Shown: piece by piece, positions 37,394-46,196 of the stretch
Layout of the letters: each line of letters opens with the position of its first letter
How positions within the stretch are numbered: position 1 is the stretch's first letter
NCBI GenBank assembly: GCA_900315765.1
Contig: ONAK01000008.1
Span: 1-53,797 of the forward strand
Length of the DNA stretch: 53,797 bases
From: an uncultured Prevotella sp.
GTDB lineage: Bacteria > Bacteroidota > Bacteroidia > Bacteroidales > Bacteroidaceae
Reading direction: 5' to 3'
Position numbers and translations under genes: made by a program
Notes under the pieces: generated by a model
Databases searched by the model: none
Told to the model about the DNA's origin: nothing
The model's input: only the letters and a program-made list of their open reading frames with translations

Positions 37394-38437
37394 ATGCGTA
37401 GAAAATATCTTTTATTGCTTATTATACTTCTTGTTCAGAGCGTTTGTATAGCTAAGTGTAAGAATGGACAGAATGTTTATGGTATAGGTTTCTATAATCT
37501 TGAAAATCTGTTTGATACATGCCATGATGAAGGTAAAAATGATTACGAATTCTTAGCTGAAGGTTCATTTAAATGGACAAGCGAGAAGTATAAGGCAAAA
37601 TTACATAATATGGCTCGTGTGCTGGCCGAAATGGGCACCGACAAACTCCCAGGCGTTGGTTGTGCAGCAATTGGTGTTGCCGAGGTGGAGAATGCAAGAT
37701 GTTTGTCTGATCTCTGTAATCAACCTGAGTTGAAAGCCCGTAATACCCAGTTTGTTCACATAGAGGGACCTGACAAGCGAGGCATAGACTGTGCATTGTT
37801 GTATAATCCTAGTCTGTTTAAGGTTAGAAACGTTAAGCTTATACCTTATATATATAATAGGCCGGAGGATGCTGATAGGACTACCCGTGGTTTCTTGGTG
37901 GTTAGTGGCACTTTGGCAAAGGAGCATGTTACGATCATTGTAAACCATCTGCCTTCACGTGGGGCAAAATCGTATACTCGTGAGGATGGAGGGTCACAGC
38001 TGAGAGTAGTAAAAGACTCTCTGCAGAAGGATGATCCCAATGTGAAACTCTTTATTATGGGTGATATGAACGACGACCCGCAAGATGCATCGATGGCAAA
38101 GTGCCTTGGTGCCAAGCGTGAGATAGATGAAGTAGAAGAGGGGGGATTATGGAATCCTTGGTGGAATGTGCTGGCTTCTGGTCAGGGAACATTACAGTTC
38201 CAAGGTTCATGGAATCTGTTTGACCAGATTATTCTTTCATCAAATCTGCTTGATAGAGAAGGTTGCAAGGACGATACGACTTTGAAACTTCTGGATTATC
38301 AGATATTCCGACGTGATTATCTGATACAGCAAGATGGCGAATACAGAGGTAACACCTTGCGTACAAGTGCTGGAGGGAAATGGCTTAATGGATTTAGTGA
38401 TCATCTGCCGACGCTTGTTTATCTGAAGAAAAAGTAA
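37394..38437 (+). CDS. Exported endonuclease/exonuclease/phosphatase family protein
   Basis: A 347-residue protein with a signal peptide (about residues 1-20, ending CIAK). The DNase I-like metal hydrolase fold follows. Motifs are FYNLENLFD near the start, VAEVEN with the catalytic Glu, NHLPSRG, MGDMNDDP and SDHLPT near the end. Members hydrolyse phosphodiesters or phosphate monoesters; the substrate is not evident. Its stop overlaps the next ATG by one base (TAATG). Confidence 0.88.
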   Translation: MRRKYLLLLIILLVQSVCIAKCKNGQNVYGIGFYNLENLFDTCHDEGKNDYEFLAEGSFKWTSEKYKAKLHNMARVLAEMGTDKLPGVGCAAIGVAEVENARCLSDLCNQPELKARNTQFVHIEGPDKRGIDCALLYNPSLFKVRNVKLIPYIYNRPEDADRTTRGFLVVSGTLAKEHVTIIVNHLPSRGAKSYTREDGGSQLRVVKDSLQKDDPNVKLFIMGDMNDDPQDASMAKCLGAKREIDEVEEGGLWNPWWNVLASGQGTLQFQGSWNLFDQIILSSNLLDREGCKDDTTLKLLDYQIFRRDYLIQQDGEYRGNTLRTSAGGKWLNGFSDHLPTLVYLKKK

Positions 38438-39015
38438 TGAGTGAGGTTATAGAGAAACATCCCTTTGAACCTTTCCTGCCGGAGAATGCAAAGTTGCTGA
38501 TGCTTGGTACTTTTCCTCCTGCAGAGAAACGATGGTGTGTGCGTTTCTATTATCCTAACTTTATCAATGACATGTGGCGTATTTTTGGAATCTGTTTCTA
38601 TGGTGATAAGTCGCACTTTGTATTAGAACAGGAGAAACGCTATAATCTGGATAGCATCATTCCGTTTCTTAATGAAAAGGGAATAGCTATGTATGATACG
38701 GCAACACGAATACGCCGAACAAAGGATAATGCATCAGACAAGGATCTGGAAATTGTAGAAGAGACAGATTTGGACGCTATGTTGCGGAGATTGCCGGAAT
38801 GCAAGGCTGTGATAACAGCAGGACAATTGGCTACTGATGTTTTTTGTAATCATTATGGAATCAAAAGTCCTAAGGTGGGTGACTTCGTACGGTTTCGTCT
38901 CGACAATCGTGAACTAAGGCTATATCGTATGCCAAGCAGTTCAAGAGCTTATCCAATGCGGGCTGAACGTAAAGCAGAATATTATAATATTGTTTTTAAA
39001 TATCTTGAATTATGA
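38437..39015 (+). CDS. Uracil-DNA glycosylase superfamily protein
   Basis: A 192-residue protein with the UDG-superfamily fold. It has LLMLGTFPPAEK, matching the G-x-x-P-type active-site motif I of the Mug/hypoxanthine-DNA glycosylase branch, then FYYPNFINDMWRIF, and MPSSSRAYPM in place of motif II. It probably removes damaged bases, but the preferred lesion is unknown. It is coupled on both sides: a 1-base overlap with the upstream gene and 4 bases with udk. Confidence 0.75.
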   Translation: MSEVIEKHPFEPFLPENAKLLMLGTFPPAEKRWCVRFYYPNFINDMWRIFGICFYGDKSHFVLEQEKRYNLDSIIPFLNEKGIAMYDTATRIRRTKDNASDKDLEIVEETDLDAMLRRLPECKAVITAGQLATDVFCNHYGIKSPKVGDFVRFRLDNRELRLYRMPSSSRAYPMRAERKAEYYNIVFKYLEL

Positions 39016-39626
39016 CAATTATTGGAATTGCAGGCGGTACGGGGTCTGGCAAGACTACCGTTGTTAAGAGAATATCCAAAGCGCTGCCACCACATTGTGC
39101 AGCAGTTGTTCCCCTCGACTCGTATTATAATGATACTACGGGAATGACAGCTGAAGAGCGTAAGGCTATCAATTTTGACCACCCCGATGCCTTTGACTGG
39201 AAGTTGCTTACGGAGCATATCAAGAAGTTGAAGAGTGGCGAGGCAATCGAACAACCTACCTATTCATATATAGAGAGTAACCGTCAGAAGGAGACTATTC
39301 ACGTAGAGCCAAAACCCGTGATTATTATTGAAGGAATTATGGCTTTGCATTATAAGAAGCTGCGTGATATGATGGATCTGAAGATCTTTGTTGATACGGA
39401 TAGTGATGTCAGGCTGATAAGAAATATACGTCGTGACGTGGTAGAGCGTGGACGTACTGTTGATATGGTTCTTGATCGCTATGAAAAGGTTCTTAAACCC
39501 ATGCATGAACAGTTTATAGAGCCAACAAAGAAATTTGCCGACTTGATTGTACCTTGGGGAGGGGATAACCGTACGGGTATCCACATCCTGAAGACATATA
39601 TTGAGGGTATAGTTACGGGAGTGTAG
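39012..39626 (+). CDS. udk: Uridine kinase
   Basis: Phosphorylates uridine and cytidine in pyrimidine salvage. The 204-residue protein has the P-loop GIAGGTGSGKTT (residues 5-16), the substrate motif PLDSYYND, the NFDHPDAFDW block and RDVVERGR. Last gene of the three-gene unit; it overlaps the end of the convergent HdeD-like gene by 14 bases. Confidence 0.96.
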   Translation: MTIIGIAGGTGSGKTTVVKRISKALPPHCAAVVPLDSYYNDTTGMTAEERKAINFDHPDAFDWKLLTEHIKKLKSGEAIEQPTYSYIESNRQKETIHVEPKPVIIIEGIMALHYKKLRDMMDLKIFVDTDSDVRLIRNIRRDVVERGRTVDMVLDRYEKVLKPMHEQFIEPTKKFADLIVPWGGDNRTGIHILKTYIEGIVTGV

Positions 39627-40257
39627 TCACTTCCGTAACCTCTTTTTCTTCTTTAACTTCTTCTGCTACGGGGATTTCCTGAACTTTCTCAGCTTTACGT
39701 CTGTTGGCATGAATTTTCAGGGCATTGATGATTTCTGTCACACCATAAAGAAGTGAACACCAACCCAAGATGGTCATTGCTAAGCTGGGAGGACTCATTG
39801 GCTTTAGCATTACATAAAGGCCTGTAATCAGGATTAGTGATGGGAATACCCAATAACCAAAGCCGATTTTGCCGAATTGACGACCTCTTACCAATGCCAT
39901 AAACTGATTAATGGCACCAAGTATGAGTATGGCTCCGATTATATACATCAGAGCTTTGATGAAAATGCTTGGGGTGAGAGCCAGCATCAATCCGAGAATG
40001 ATACTACCTAAGCCTACCAATGGGAATGTAGGCTTTTCGCCGGCAATTACATGGCCGTCAGCATCCATTATCTTATAGTCGGATACATGCTTGCTTGCGT
40101 TGAAATATACCACAACCGAGATGACGCCTGATAACAGGAACAGGATGCCAATAGCAACAGTAATCCATGCTACGGTGTTATCTGGATACTTGATCAACAT
40201 GATACCAATGGCTATGGCACATATGGCACGGAAAATGGAACTTTGTAATATCTTCAT
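39613..40257 (-). CDS. HdeD-like (DUF308) membrane protein
   Basis: A 214-residue membrane protein with about six hydrophobic segments in three pairs, the DUF308/HdeD pattern. A cytoplasmic insert lies near residues 60-75 (DYKIMDADGHVIAG), and the tail is long and charged (VKEEKEVTEVTTLP). In E. coli, HdeD is linked to acid resistance; the role here is unknown. Confidence 0.78.
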   Translation of the reverse strand: MKILQSSIFRAICAIAIGIMLIKYPDNTVAWITVAIGILFLLSGVISVVVYFNASKHVSDYKIMDADGHVIAGEKPTFPLVGLGSIILGLMLALTPSIFIKALMYIIGAILILGAINQFMALVRGRQFGKIGFGYWVFPSLILITGLYVMLKPMSPPSLAMTILGWCSLLYGVTEIINALKIHANRRKAEKVQEIPVAEEVKEEKEVTEVTTLP

Positions 40258-40283
40258 CTTTATAAATTCTTAGTTTTACGCTG

Positions 40284-40291
40284 CAAATATA
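40284..40291 (-). promoter_or_regulatory. -7 promoter element for the HdeD-like gene
   Basis: The minus strand reads TATATTTG, 26 bases before the ATG at 40257. Confidence 0.62.
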
Positions 40292-40323
40292 ATAAAATAA
40301 GGTGGAATCAGCAAATAATTATG

Positions 40324-40331
40324 TAATTTTG
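40324..40331 (+). promoter_or_regulatory. -7 promoter element for the histidine phosphatase
   Basis: TAATTTTG, 19 bases before the ATG at 40351; divergent from the HdeD-like gene. Confidence 0.62.
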
Positions 40332-40350
40332 CAGCAAAATTTAAGTGATA

Positions 40351-40857
40351 ATGACAACTTTATACTTAGTACGGCATGGCGAAACGGTAGATAACGCCAA
40401 TCAGATAATGCAAGGACAGACTCAGGGCCAGTTGAATGATAATGGTATAAAACAGGCTCGTGAGTTCAGTGAGGAATGGAAAGATAAACCTATTGATGTG
40501 GTGATAGCAAGCGATTTGAAGCGTTCTGTTGATACTGCAAGAATAATAGCAGAACCCCATCAGTTGGAAGTCATCTCTACTCCATTGCTTCGTGAGCGTG
40601 ACTGGGGAAGTTTTACAGGTAGATATATTCCAGAGTTGAAGGGTGAACCATGGCCAGATGATATTGAGACATTAGAAAACCTTCTTTCCAGGGCTGGCGA
40701 ATTCATCGCTTATGTCAAACAGACATTTCCTGAAAAGAAGGTGCTGGCCGTTGGCCATGGCATCATCAACAAAGCTATACAATCAGTTTATTATCAAAAA
40801 TCAATGAGCGATATTCAGAGGATGTCGAATGCTGAAGTCCGTACACTCGAGCTTTAG
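40351..40857 (+). CDS. Histidine phosphatase family protein
   Basis: A 168-residue phosphoglycerate-mutase-like phosphatase. It has the catalytic YLVRHGETVDN at residues 5-15, then SDLKRSVDTARI, a conserved LRERDWGSFTG, and the second catalytic histidine in VLAVGHGII. Substrate unresolved; similar proteins are often labelled alpha-ribazole phosphatase or phosphoglycerate mutase. The start is ATG 40351; a GTG two codons upstream is less likely. It ends one base from the convergent gene. Confidence 0.88.
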   Translation: MTTLYLVRHGETVDNANQIMQGQTQGQLNDNGIKQAREFSEEWKDKPIDVVIASDLKRSVDTARIIAEPHQLEVISTPLLRERDWGSFTGRYIPELKGEPWPDDIETLENLLSRAGEFIAYVKQTFPEKKVLAVGHGIINKAIQSVYYQKSMSDIQRMSNAEVRTLEL

Positions 40858-40858
40858 T

Positions 40859-41695
40859 TTATCTGCGTCCACCACCACGTGAGCCTCCGCTGTGTGAACC
40901 TCCACCATGTGAGTGACTTGAACTGCTGTGTGAGCTGCTGCTTATACCGCGAGTTCCGAAAGAACCGCTGTGAGAGCTGCTATGTGATGGTGATCCATTC
41001 CGGTGCGACTCAAATGAACGGTTCATGCTGCCGCGATTGCTCTCAGAATGGCGATTCATGTTATGCTGGCGATTCATGTCGTGCTGACGATTCATTCCTG
41101 GACGGCTCTCAATGCGATGGTTGTCGTGATGGCGACCAGTTACGCGTGTTGAGCTGTGACGAGGATTGCGGAAGTCTCCACGATTCCAGCGGTCATGCAT
41201 ACCGAAGTGCTCTCTGTGAGCTGGACGGAAGTGGTTTCTGTGTCCGTAGTAGTAGCCACGAGCGCCATGGATGTGCCAGGCATGTGCGCCACGGTAGGTA
41301 GCATAGAAGTGAGGACGTCCGAAGTAGAAGAAGTCACGATGTGGATATATGCGATATATTCCGAAGTGCCAATAACCGGCTTCCCAGTATAGTGGACGAT
41401 AGAAATAGGAAGCAGCTATGTAAGTATTCCACTGCCAGTCGTAGAGAATATAGCTCAAATCAAGGTTACGACGCTCCCAATAGGTTCCGAAAACATCGTC
41501 GCGTCCGGCAACTCCCATCAGATAGTCGAGGTTTATTTCATATGCTGCCTCATACTGCTCATCAGTGAGGTTCAGCTCATATGCCATCTTGTCGGTGAGG
41601 AACAGGGCTTCGTTGCGAGCCTGCTCGTAGCTCATTGCACTCGCTGCCATTGTAGAGGTCAGCATCACCATCAGTGCTAAAAACATCTTCTTCAT
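40859..41695 (-). CDS. Exported His/Ser/Gly/Arg-rich low-complexity protein
   Basis: A 278-residue protein with a signal peptide (about residues 1-20, MKKMFLALMVMLTSTMAASA). A folded N-terminal part follows (about 21-140), with acidic helices (EQARNEALFLTDKMAYELNL) and then a Trp/Tyr-rich stretch (YFYRPLYWEAGYWHFGIY). The rest is unstructured, with short repeats (NRQHDMNRQHNMNRHS) and a Ser/His/Gly tail ending in SRGGGRR. Histidine density suggests metal binding. Two related architectural parts are known as hypothetical proteins in Bacteroidales; function unknown. A weak -7-like TTTCTTTG lies at 41744-41751. Confidence 0.78.
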   Translation of the reverse strand: MKKMFLALMVMLTSTMAASAMSYEQARNEALFLTDKMAYELNLTDEQYEAAYEINLDYLMGVAGRDDVFGTYWERRNLDLSYILYDWQWNTYIAASYFYRPLYWEAGYWHFGIYRIYPHRDFFYFGRPHFYATYRGAHAWHIHGARGYYYGHRNHFRPAHREHFGMHDRWNRGDFRNPRHSSTRVTGRHHDNHRIESRPGMNRQHDMNRQHNMNRHSESNRGSMNRSFESHRNGSPSHSSSHSGSFGTRGISSSSHSSSSHSHGGGSHSGGSRGGGRR

Positions 41696-41775
41696 AACCG
41701 TATCATTTAAATGGTTTCACATTCTTTTTTGTTAATCACAGTGCAAAGAAACAACAATTTTGCATCATATACAAA

Positions 41776-41806
41776 GGATTTTCCCTAAACAGGTAGAGGA
41801 AAATCC
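41776..41806. promoter_or_regulatory. Inverted repeat in divergent intergenic region
   Basis: GGATTTTCC (41776-41784) and GGAAAATCC (41798-41806) are perfect inverse complements 13 bases apart, and each arm is itself close to palindromic. CCCTAAA follows both arms as a direct repeat. It lies 32 bases before the wzi-like -7 box and 24 bases behind the weak promoter of the His-rich gene, a good position for a shared operator. Confidence 0.45.
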
Positions 41807-41837
41807 CTAAAATTGCTTTTTTGATTGTTTTTTTTGG

Positions 41838-41845
41838 TATCTTTG
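41838..41845 (+). promoter_or_regulatory. -7 promoter element for the wzi-like gene
   Basis: TATCTTTG, 8 bases before the ATG at 41854, so the message is probably leaderless or nearly so. It excludes the upstream TTG start at 41821. Confidence 0.7.
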
Positions 41846-41853
41846 CCCCTGAT

Positions 41854-43404
41854 ATGAAACAGTATCTTTCTATATTATTAATAATGTGTAGCCCATTGGC
41901 TATGAGCGGACAGATACGTTCGCTTACAGATAGCCTGTGCTATCGGGCCGAACTCCAGACAACATTATCAACTGGAGATAATACACCATTATGGCTTAAT
42001 GCGAATAAGTATGGATTAAGTTCACTCAAAACTGCTAATGGCTATTTGCGTGGTGCTGTTAAGCGTCCCCTTTCTGTTGATGACGGCAGAAAATGGGGGA
42101 TAGGTTATGGTGCAGATATTGCTCTGGCAGCTGGTTTTACAAGTAAATTAGTTGTTCAGCAGGCTTACGTTGAGGGTCGCTGGCTGAAAGGAGTTCTTAC
42201 TATAGGAGCCAAAGAGTATCCTATGGAACTGAAGAATCAAGAGCTGAGCACTGGTGCTCAAACACTGGGTATCAATGCACGTCCGATACCTCAAGTCCGC
42301 CTGGCGCTTCCTGATTACTGGACTATCCCTGGCACCAAGAACTGGTTGGCGCTGAAAGGCCACATCGCTTATGGCAAAACCACCGATGATGGTTGGCAGA
42401 AGGACTTCACAGGTCAACATAACAAATATACGGAAGGTGTACTCTATCATTCAAAAGCGGGTTATTTGCGGATAGGAAATGCTGAAAAGGCTCAGGTTTC
42501 ATTAGAGCTGGGGTTAGAGATGGCCAATCAGTTCGGTGGGACTTCATATCGTTTCCATTCTGATGGTTCTTTTGATGATGTGGTTCATCAGCAAGGTGGC
42601 CTGAAAGGCATGTTAAAAGCTTTGATACCAGGAGGCAGCGATGCTGTTGACGATCTGTATACCGGTGGAGCAGGAAACAGTTTGGGTAGTTGGCTGGCAC
42701 GCTTTAATTTTGACGATCAGGAGTGGGGATTCAGTTTTTATGCAGACCATTTCTTTGAAGATCACTCTTCTATGTTTCTTACTGAGTATGACGGATATGG
42801 TGAAGGAGCAGAGTGGAATGTTAAAAAGAAACGTCGTTTCTTCTTATATGGGTTAAAGGATATTCAGGTAGGATTCGAACTGCGCCTGAAGGATGCTCGT
42901 TGGATAGATAAGATTGTAACCGAGTTGTTCTTCTCAAAATACCAGAGTGGTCCTATTTATCATGACCATGATGAGGTTATTTCTGATCATATCGGCGGAC
43001 AGGATAATTACTATAATCATGGCATTTATACCGGATGGCAGCATTGGGGGCAGGTAATTGGAAATCCTCTATACCTCTCGCCAATCTATAATACCGATCA
43101 GAGTATTTATATCAAGAATAACCGCAGTAAGGCTTATCATGTAGGATTCAGTGGTAGTCCGTATCCACGTTTTCATTATCGTATGTTGGGAACCTATCTC
43201 AAAGGCTATGGTACTTATGATATACCATATTCAGATCCTCTTAAGACTGTGTCTTTATTGGCTGAGGCATCTTATGCTTTTTCTTCAACGTCAATGTTTA
43301 AAGGCTGGACTATTAAGGGCGCTTTAGGAGCTGATTTCGGGAAATTGATGGGGAACAATTTTGGTATGCAGATGACCATTGCAAAAAGTGGATTGTTTAG
43401 ATAG
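41854..43404 (+). CDS. Capsule assembly Wzi family outer-membrane protein
   Basis: A 516-residue exported protein with a signal peptide (about residues 1-19, ending LAMSGQ). A beta-barrel-like body follows, with the Wzi-family N-terminal signature ELQTTLSTGDNTPLWLNANKYGL. Wzi in E. coli anchors capsule at the cell surface as an outer-membrane lectin. Bacteroidota homologues of this length are common. It shares a unit with a lipoprotein and points towards the polysaccharide operon, which fits a role in holding that polymer. Confidence 0.82.
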   Translation: MKQYLSILLIMCSPLAMSGQIRSLTDSLCYRAELQTTLSTGDNTPLWLNANKYGLSSLKTANGYLRGAVKRPLSVDDGRKWGIGYGADIALAAGFTSKLVVQQAYVEGRWLKGVLTIGAKEYPMELKNQELSTGAQTLGINARPIPQVRLALPDYWTIPGTKNWLALKGHIAYGKTTDDGWQKDFTGQHNKYTEGVLYHSKAGYLRIGNAEKAQVSLELGLEMANQFGGTSYRFHSDGSFDDVVHQQGGLKGMLKALIPGGSDAVDDLYTGGAGNSLGSWLARFNFDDQEWGFSFYADHFFEDHSSMFLTEYDGYGEGAEWNVKKKRRFFLYGLKDIQVGFELRLKDARWIDKIVTELFFSKYQSGPIYHDHDEVISDHIGGQDNYYNHGIYTGWQHWGQVIGNPLYLSPIYNTDQSIYIKNNRSKAYHVGFSGSPYPRFHYRMLGTYLKGYGTYDIPYSDPLKTVSLLAEASYAFSSTSMFKGWTIKGALGADFGKLMGNNFGMQMTIAKSGLFR

Positions 43405-43409
43405 AAAAA

Positions 43410-43853
43410 ATGATGAGAAAGATATTATATTTGTTGGCGTTTGGTGTGATGGCTGTCTCTTGTGAACTTGAGACATCGGGTAATGGCGAGTTGGATGGCT
43501 ACTGGCAGATGAGTCAGGTAGATACTTTGGCAACAGGAGGCATAGCCGATACCCGAGAGTCACTTATCTACTGGGCAGTACAGGGTAATCTCCTCCAGAT
43601 ACGTTACTCTGAGAACAATGTTTATTTGGGTGAAGGCTTGTTGTTTAGATTTGAAAATAAGAAATCGTTGTTGACGTTATCTTCTCCTGTTGTTCATCAC
43701 TTGTATGAAACAGATGAACCTGTGGATGATGTAGAGATTCTCAAACCGTATGGTATCTACCATCTGGAAGAAACGTTTACTGTAGAACAGTTAGATAAGA
43801 CATCCATGGTGTTAACCAATGATATGCTTCGTCTGCATTTTAGGAAATATTAG
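43410..43853 (+). CDS. Small lipoprotein, lipocalin-like
   Basis: A 147-residue protein with a lipoprotein signal ending MAVSC (lipidated Cys at about position 18). A beta-rich domain begins LDGYWQMSQVDTL, the pattern of lipocalin-like or DUF4488-type lipoproteins. It lies 5 bases after the wzi-like gene, so they are co-transcribed. Its stop overlaps the convergent sugar transferase by 4 bases. Ligand unknown. Confidence 0.72.
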   Translation: MMRKILYLLAFGVMAVSCELETSGNGELDGYWQMSQVDTLATGGIADTRESLIYWAVQGNLLQIRYSENNVYLGEGLLFRFENKKSLLTLSSPVVHHLYETDEPVDDVEILKPYGIYHLEETFTVEQLDKTSMVLTNDMLRLHFRKY

Positions 43854-44422
43854 AAATGCTTTCCTCCTATGATGCTGACGAATGTCTGAATCAGTATTTT
43901 GCCATCCAGCCACAAGGTATGGTGTTCCAGATAGTAAAGATCCATCTCCAGTCGAGTCAGCATCTTTTCCATCGTGTCGGTATAGCCGTTGTGCAGGGTG
44001 GCATAACTTGTTACTCCGGGGCGCAGTTGATATAGTTTTTCGTAGCGTGAATCATGTTCCATTATCAGGTCGATGTAATATTTCCGCTCTGGTCGCGGTC
44101 CAACAAATGCCATATCGCCTTTTAATACGTTCCAGAGTTGTGGTAATTCGTCTAGATGATGATCCCTTAGGAATCTTCCTGTTCTGGTGAGATTTTCGTT
44201 CTTTTCATGTTTGAAAAGCGAATAATCATCACGATTGCCATCTGTAGTCATGCTCCTGAATTTCAGGATGTTGAAAGGTTTTCCGCCTAATCCTATTCTT
44301 TCTTGTTTAAAGAATGCCGGCCCTCCATCTTCTATTAAGATAGCAACGTAGCATATCACAAACAGCGGTGAAAAGATGATGAGACATACGAATGCCAAAC
44401 AAAAGTCGATTATCCTTTTCAT
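43850..44422 (-). CDS. Phosphoglycosyl transferase, second of a tandem pair
   Basis: A 190-residue monotopic phosphoglycosyl transferase (bacterial sugar transferase family) that loads a sugar-1-phosphate onto undecaprenyl phosphate to start a polysaccharide unit. It has an N-terminal re-entrant membrane helix (IIDFCLAFVCLIIFSPLFV), FKQERIGLGGKPFNILKFRSM, the catalytic Asp-Glu in HHLDELPQLWNVLKGDM and VGPRPE. It lacks the extra N-terminal membrane domain of WcaJ. Last gene of the operon, overlapping its paralogue by 4 bases. Confidence 0.92.
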   Translation of the reverse strand: MKRIIDFCLAFVCLIIFSPLFVICYVAILIEDGGPAFFKQERIGLGGKPFNILKFRSMTTDGNRDDYSLFKHEKNENLTRTGRFLRDHHLDELPQLWNVLKGDMAFVGPRPERKYYIDLIMEHDSRYEKLYQLRPGVTSYATLHNGYTDTMEKMLTRLEMDLYYLEHHTLWLDGKILIQTFVSIIGGKHF

Positions 44423-45006
44423 GCCAGCAGTCTTTTAAAGGTGAGAAAGATAATCTTGAAGTATTCAGTTATCGTGTAGTGTTCCAGATACTTCATGTTG
44501 AGTTTCAGCTTATTCGGCATGATCTCCTCTATATACAAACGGTCTGGGTTATCTGTCTTGCTCAGTAGTTCATTCTCATTGGCGTATTCTATGGAAGCAT
44601 AGTCTGTTATGCCCGGTCTTACACTGAGCACCTTTCGTTGCTCGTCTGTGTACATATCTACGTATTTTCTCACCTCTGGTCTTGGCCCTACAAGGCTCAT
44701 GTCTCCTTTCACTACATTGAGTAATTGTGGCAATTCGTCGATTTTTGTTTTTCTCAGGAAATAGCCAATATGGGTTATCCTGTTGTCGTGATCGCCTATG
44801 GTTAGTAATCCCTCGGAATCAGAGCCAATGTGCATCGTACGGAACTTATAAAGCCCGAAGGGTTGGCCATCTTTGCCAATCCTCTCTTGAATGTAGAAGG
44901 CCCCCCCTTTGCTCTCTATACGTATAAGGAGATATAGTACAACAAAAACGGGGGAGAGAATGATGAGTCCCAAAGCAGAGAATAATATGTCGAACAATCT
45001 GATCAT
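44419..45006 (-). CDS. Phosphoglycosyl transferase, first of a tandem pair
   Basis: A 195-residue enzyme of the same family as the next gene, with FDILFSALGLIILSPVFVV as membrane anchor, IQERIGKDGQPFGLYKFRTM, catalytic DELPQLLNVVKGDMSLVGPRPE and RPGITDYASIE. It differs clearly from its neighbour, so this is not a recent duplication. It may use a different sugar. It overlaps both neighbours by 4 bases. Confidence 0.92.
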   Translation of the reverse strand: MIRLFDILFSALGLIILSPVFVVLYLLIRIESKGGAFYIQERIGKDGQPFGLYKFRTMHIGSDSEGLLTIGDHDNRITHIGYFLRKTKIDELPQLLNVVKGDMSLVGPRPEVRKYVDMYTDEQRKVLSVRPGITDYASIEYANENELLSKTDNPDRLYIEEIMPNKLKLNMKYLEHYTITEYFKIIFLTFKRLLA

Positions 45007-46193
45007 ATAACTTCCTTGAAGTTCTTTATAATGTATTCTATCTGCTCATCCGTTAGTTTTGAATAAAGCGGTAGGGTGATTTCGTTCTTAAACTGATTGT
45101 ATGCATTTGGATAGTTGCTGATGTCGAATCCCAACTTCTTGTATGCGGTCATCATGGGTAATGGCTTGAAGTGAACATTGCATGCAATGCCACGTTCTGC
45201 CATTTTTATGATAACGTCATTACGATCTGATTCTTCATAGCCGAGCAGTCGCACCTGGTATAGATGAGCAGATGATATGTGCTCGCTGTTGAAATGATCT
45301 CGTAATTGCAGATTCAAACCCGTCAGCTCCTGATTGTAGCGCTCAATCAGCTCTTTGCGGCGTTTCAGCATGGCTGGGTATCGCTTCATCTGCACCAGAC
45401 CTATTGCTGCGGTGAGGTCTGTCATGTTGCTCTTATAAGCGGTGGTCACTATATCGTACTCCCACGAACCAAGCTTGGTTCTTGATAGTGCATCTTTGCT
45501 TTGCCCATGAAGAGAATTCAGCTGGAATTGCTGATAAAGCCAACTGTCGTCAATGCCGTTTATGGGTTTCCAGGTAAGTGCTCCACCTTCGGCTGTGGTG
45601 AAGTTCTTAACCGCATGGAATGAGAATGAGGTGAAGTCGCATACAGAACCAATCATCTTGCCATGCCAGGAAGCTCCATATGCATGAGCGGCATCATCTA
45701 CTACTATCAGATGTCCTATAGCCTCCTGCAATGCATTGGCTGGTCTGAACAGTTGACGTTTGTTCTCTACAATCCTATATATCTCATTATAATCGCATGG
45801 CACTCCTCCTATGTCAACAGGGATTACCACTTTGGTATGTTCATTGATGGCATTCTCCAGTTGTTCGTAGTCCATCTCGTAAGAATCTGGTTGGGTATCA
45901 ACGAGAACCAGTTTTGCTCCAACATGGCATACCGGACTTGCTGTGGCAGTATATGTATATGAAGATGTGATGACTTCATCACCGGGTCCGACACCGAGTA
46001 TACGCAGTATGGATTCCAGACATGCTGTTGCACTGTTTTGGCATACAGCCATGTTTGATTCACAGTATGCAGCAATTTGTCTTTCAAATTCCTTAGTGCG
46101 TGGCCCGGTTGTTATCCATCCTGACAATAGAGCGGCACTAACTTCTTGCGCTTCCTGTTCTGTAATATCTGGTGGCGAAAATGGAATCTTCAT
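45003..46193 (-). CDS. DegT/DnrJ/EryC1 family sugar aminotransferase
   Basis: PLP-dependent aminotransferase that adds an amino group to a keto-sugar nucleotide. The 396-residue protein has GWITTGPRTKEFE, SSYTYTATASPV, VVDDAAHAYGA and the PLP lysine Lys196 in SFHAVKNFTTAEGG. Such enzymes supply amino sugars like UDP-4-amino-4-deoxy sugars. A phosphoglycosyl transferase directly after it is the usual arrangement for bacillosamine-type starter sugars, but the matching dehydratase and acetyltransferase are absent. Confidence 0.93.
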   Translation of the reverse strand: MKIPFSPPDITEQEAQEVSAALLSGWITTGPRTKEFERQIAAYCESNMAVCQNSATACLESILRILGVGPGDEVITSSYTYTATASPVCHVGAKLVLVDTQPDSYEMDYEQLENAINEHTKVVIPVDIGGVPCDYNEIYRIVENKRQLFRPANALQEAIGHLIVVDDAAHAYGASWHGKMIGSVCDFTSFSFHAVKNFTTAEGGALTWKPINGIDDSWLYQQFQLNSLHGQSKDALSRTKLGSWEYDIVTTAYKSNMTDLTAAIGLVQMKRYPAMLKRRKELIERYNQELTGLNLQLRDHFNSEHISSAHLYQVRLLGYEESDRNDVIIKMAERGIACNVHFKPLPMMTAYKKLGFDISNYPNAYNQFKNEITLPLYSKLTDEQIEYIIKNFKEVI

Positions 46194-46196
46194 AAT

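Noticed and set aside
40879-41301. 140-codon Cys-rich plus-strand frame
   Set aside because: It is the reverse reading of a low-complexity His/Ser/Gly gene with a signal peptide; cysteine content is a by-product of the repeat.
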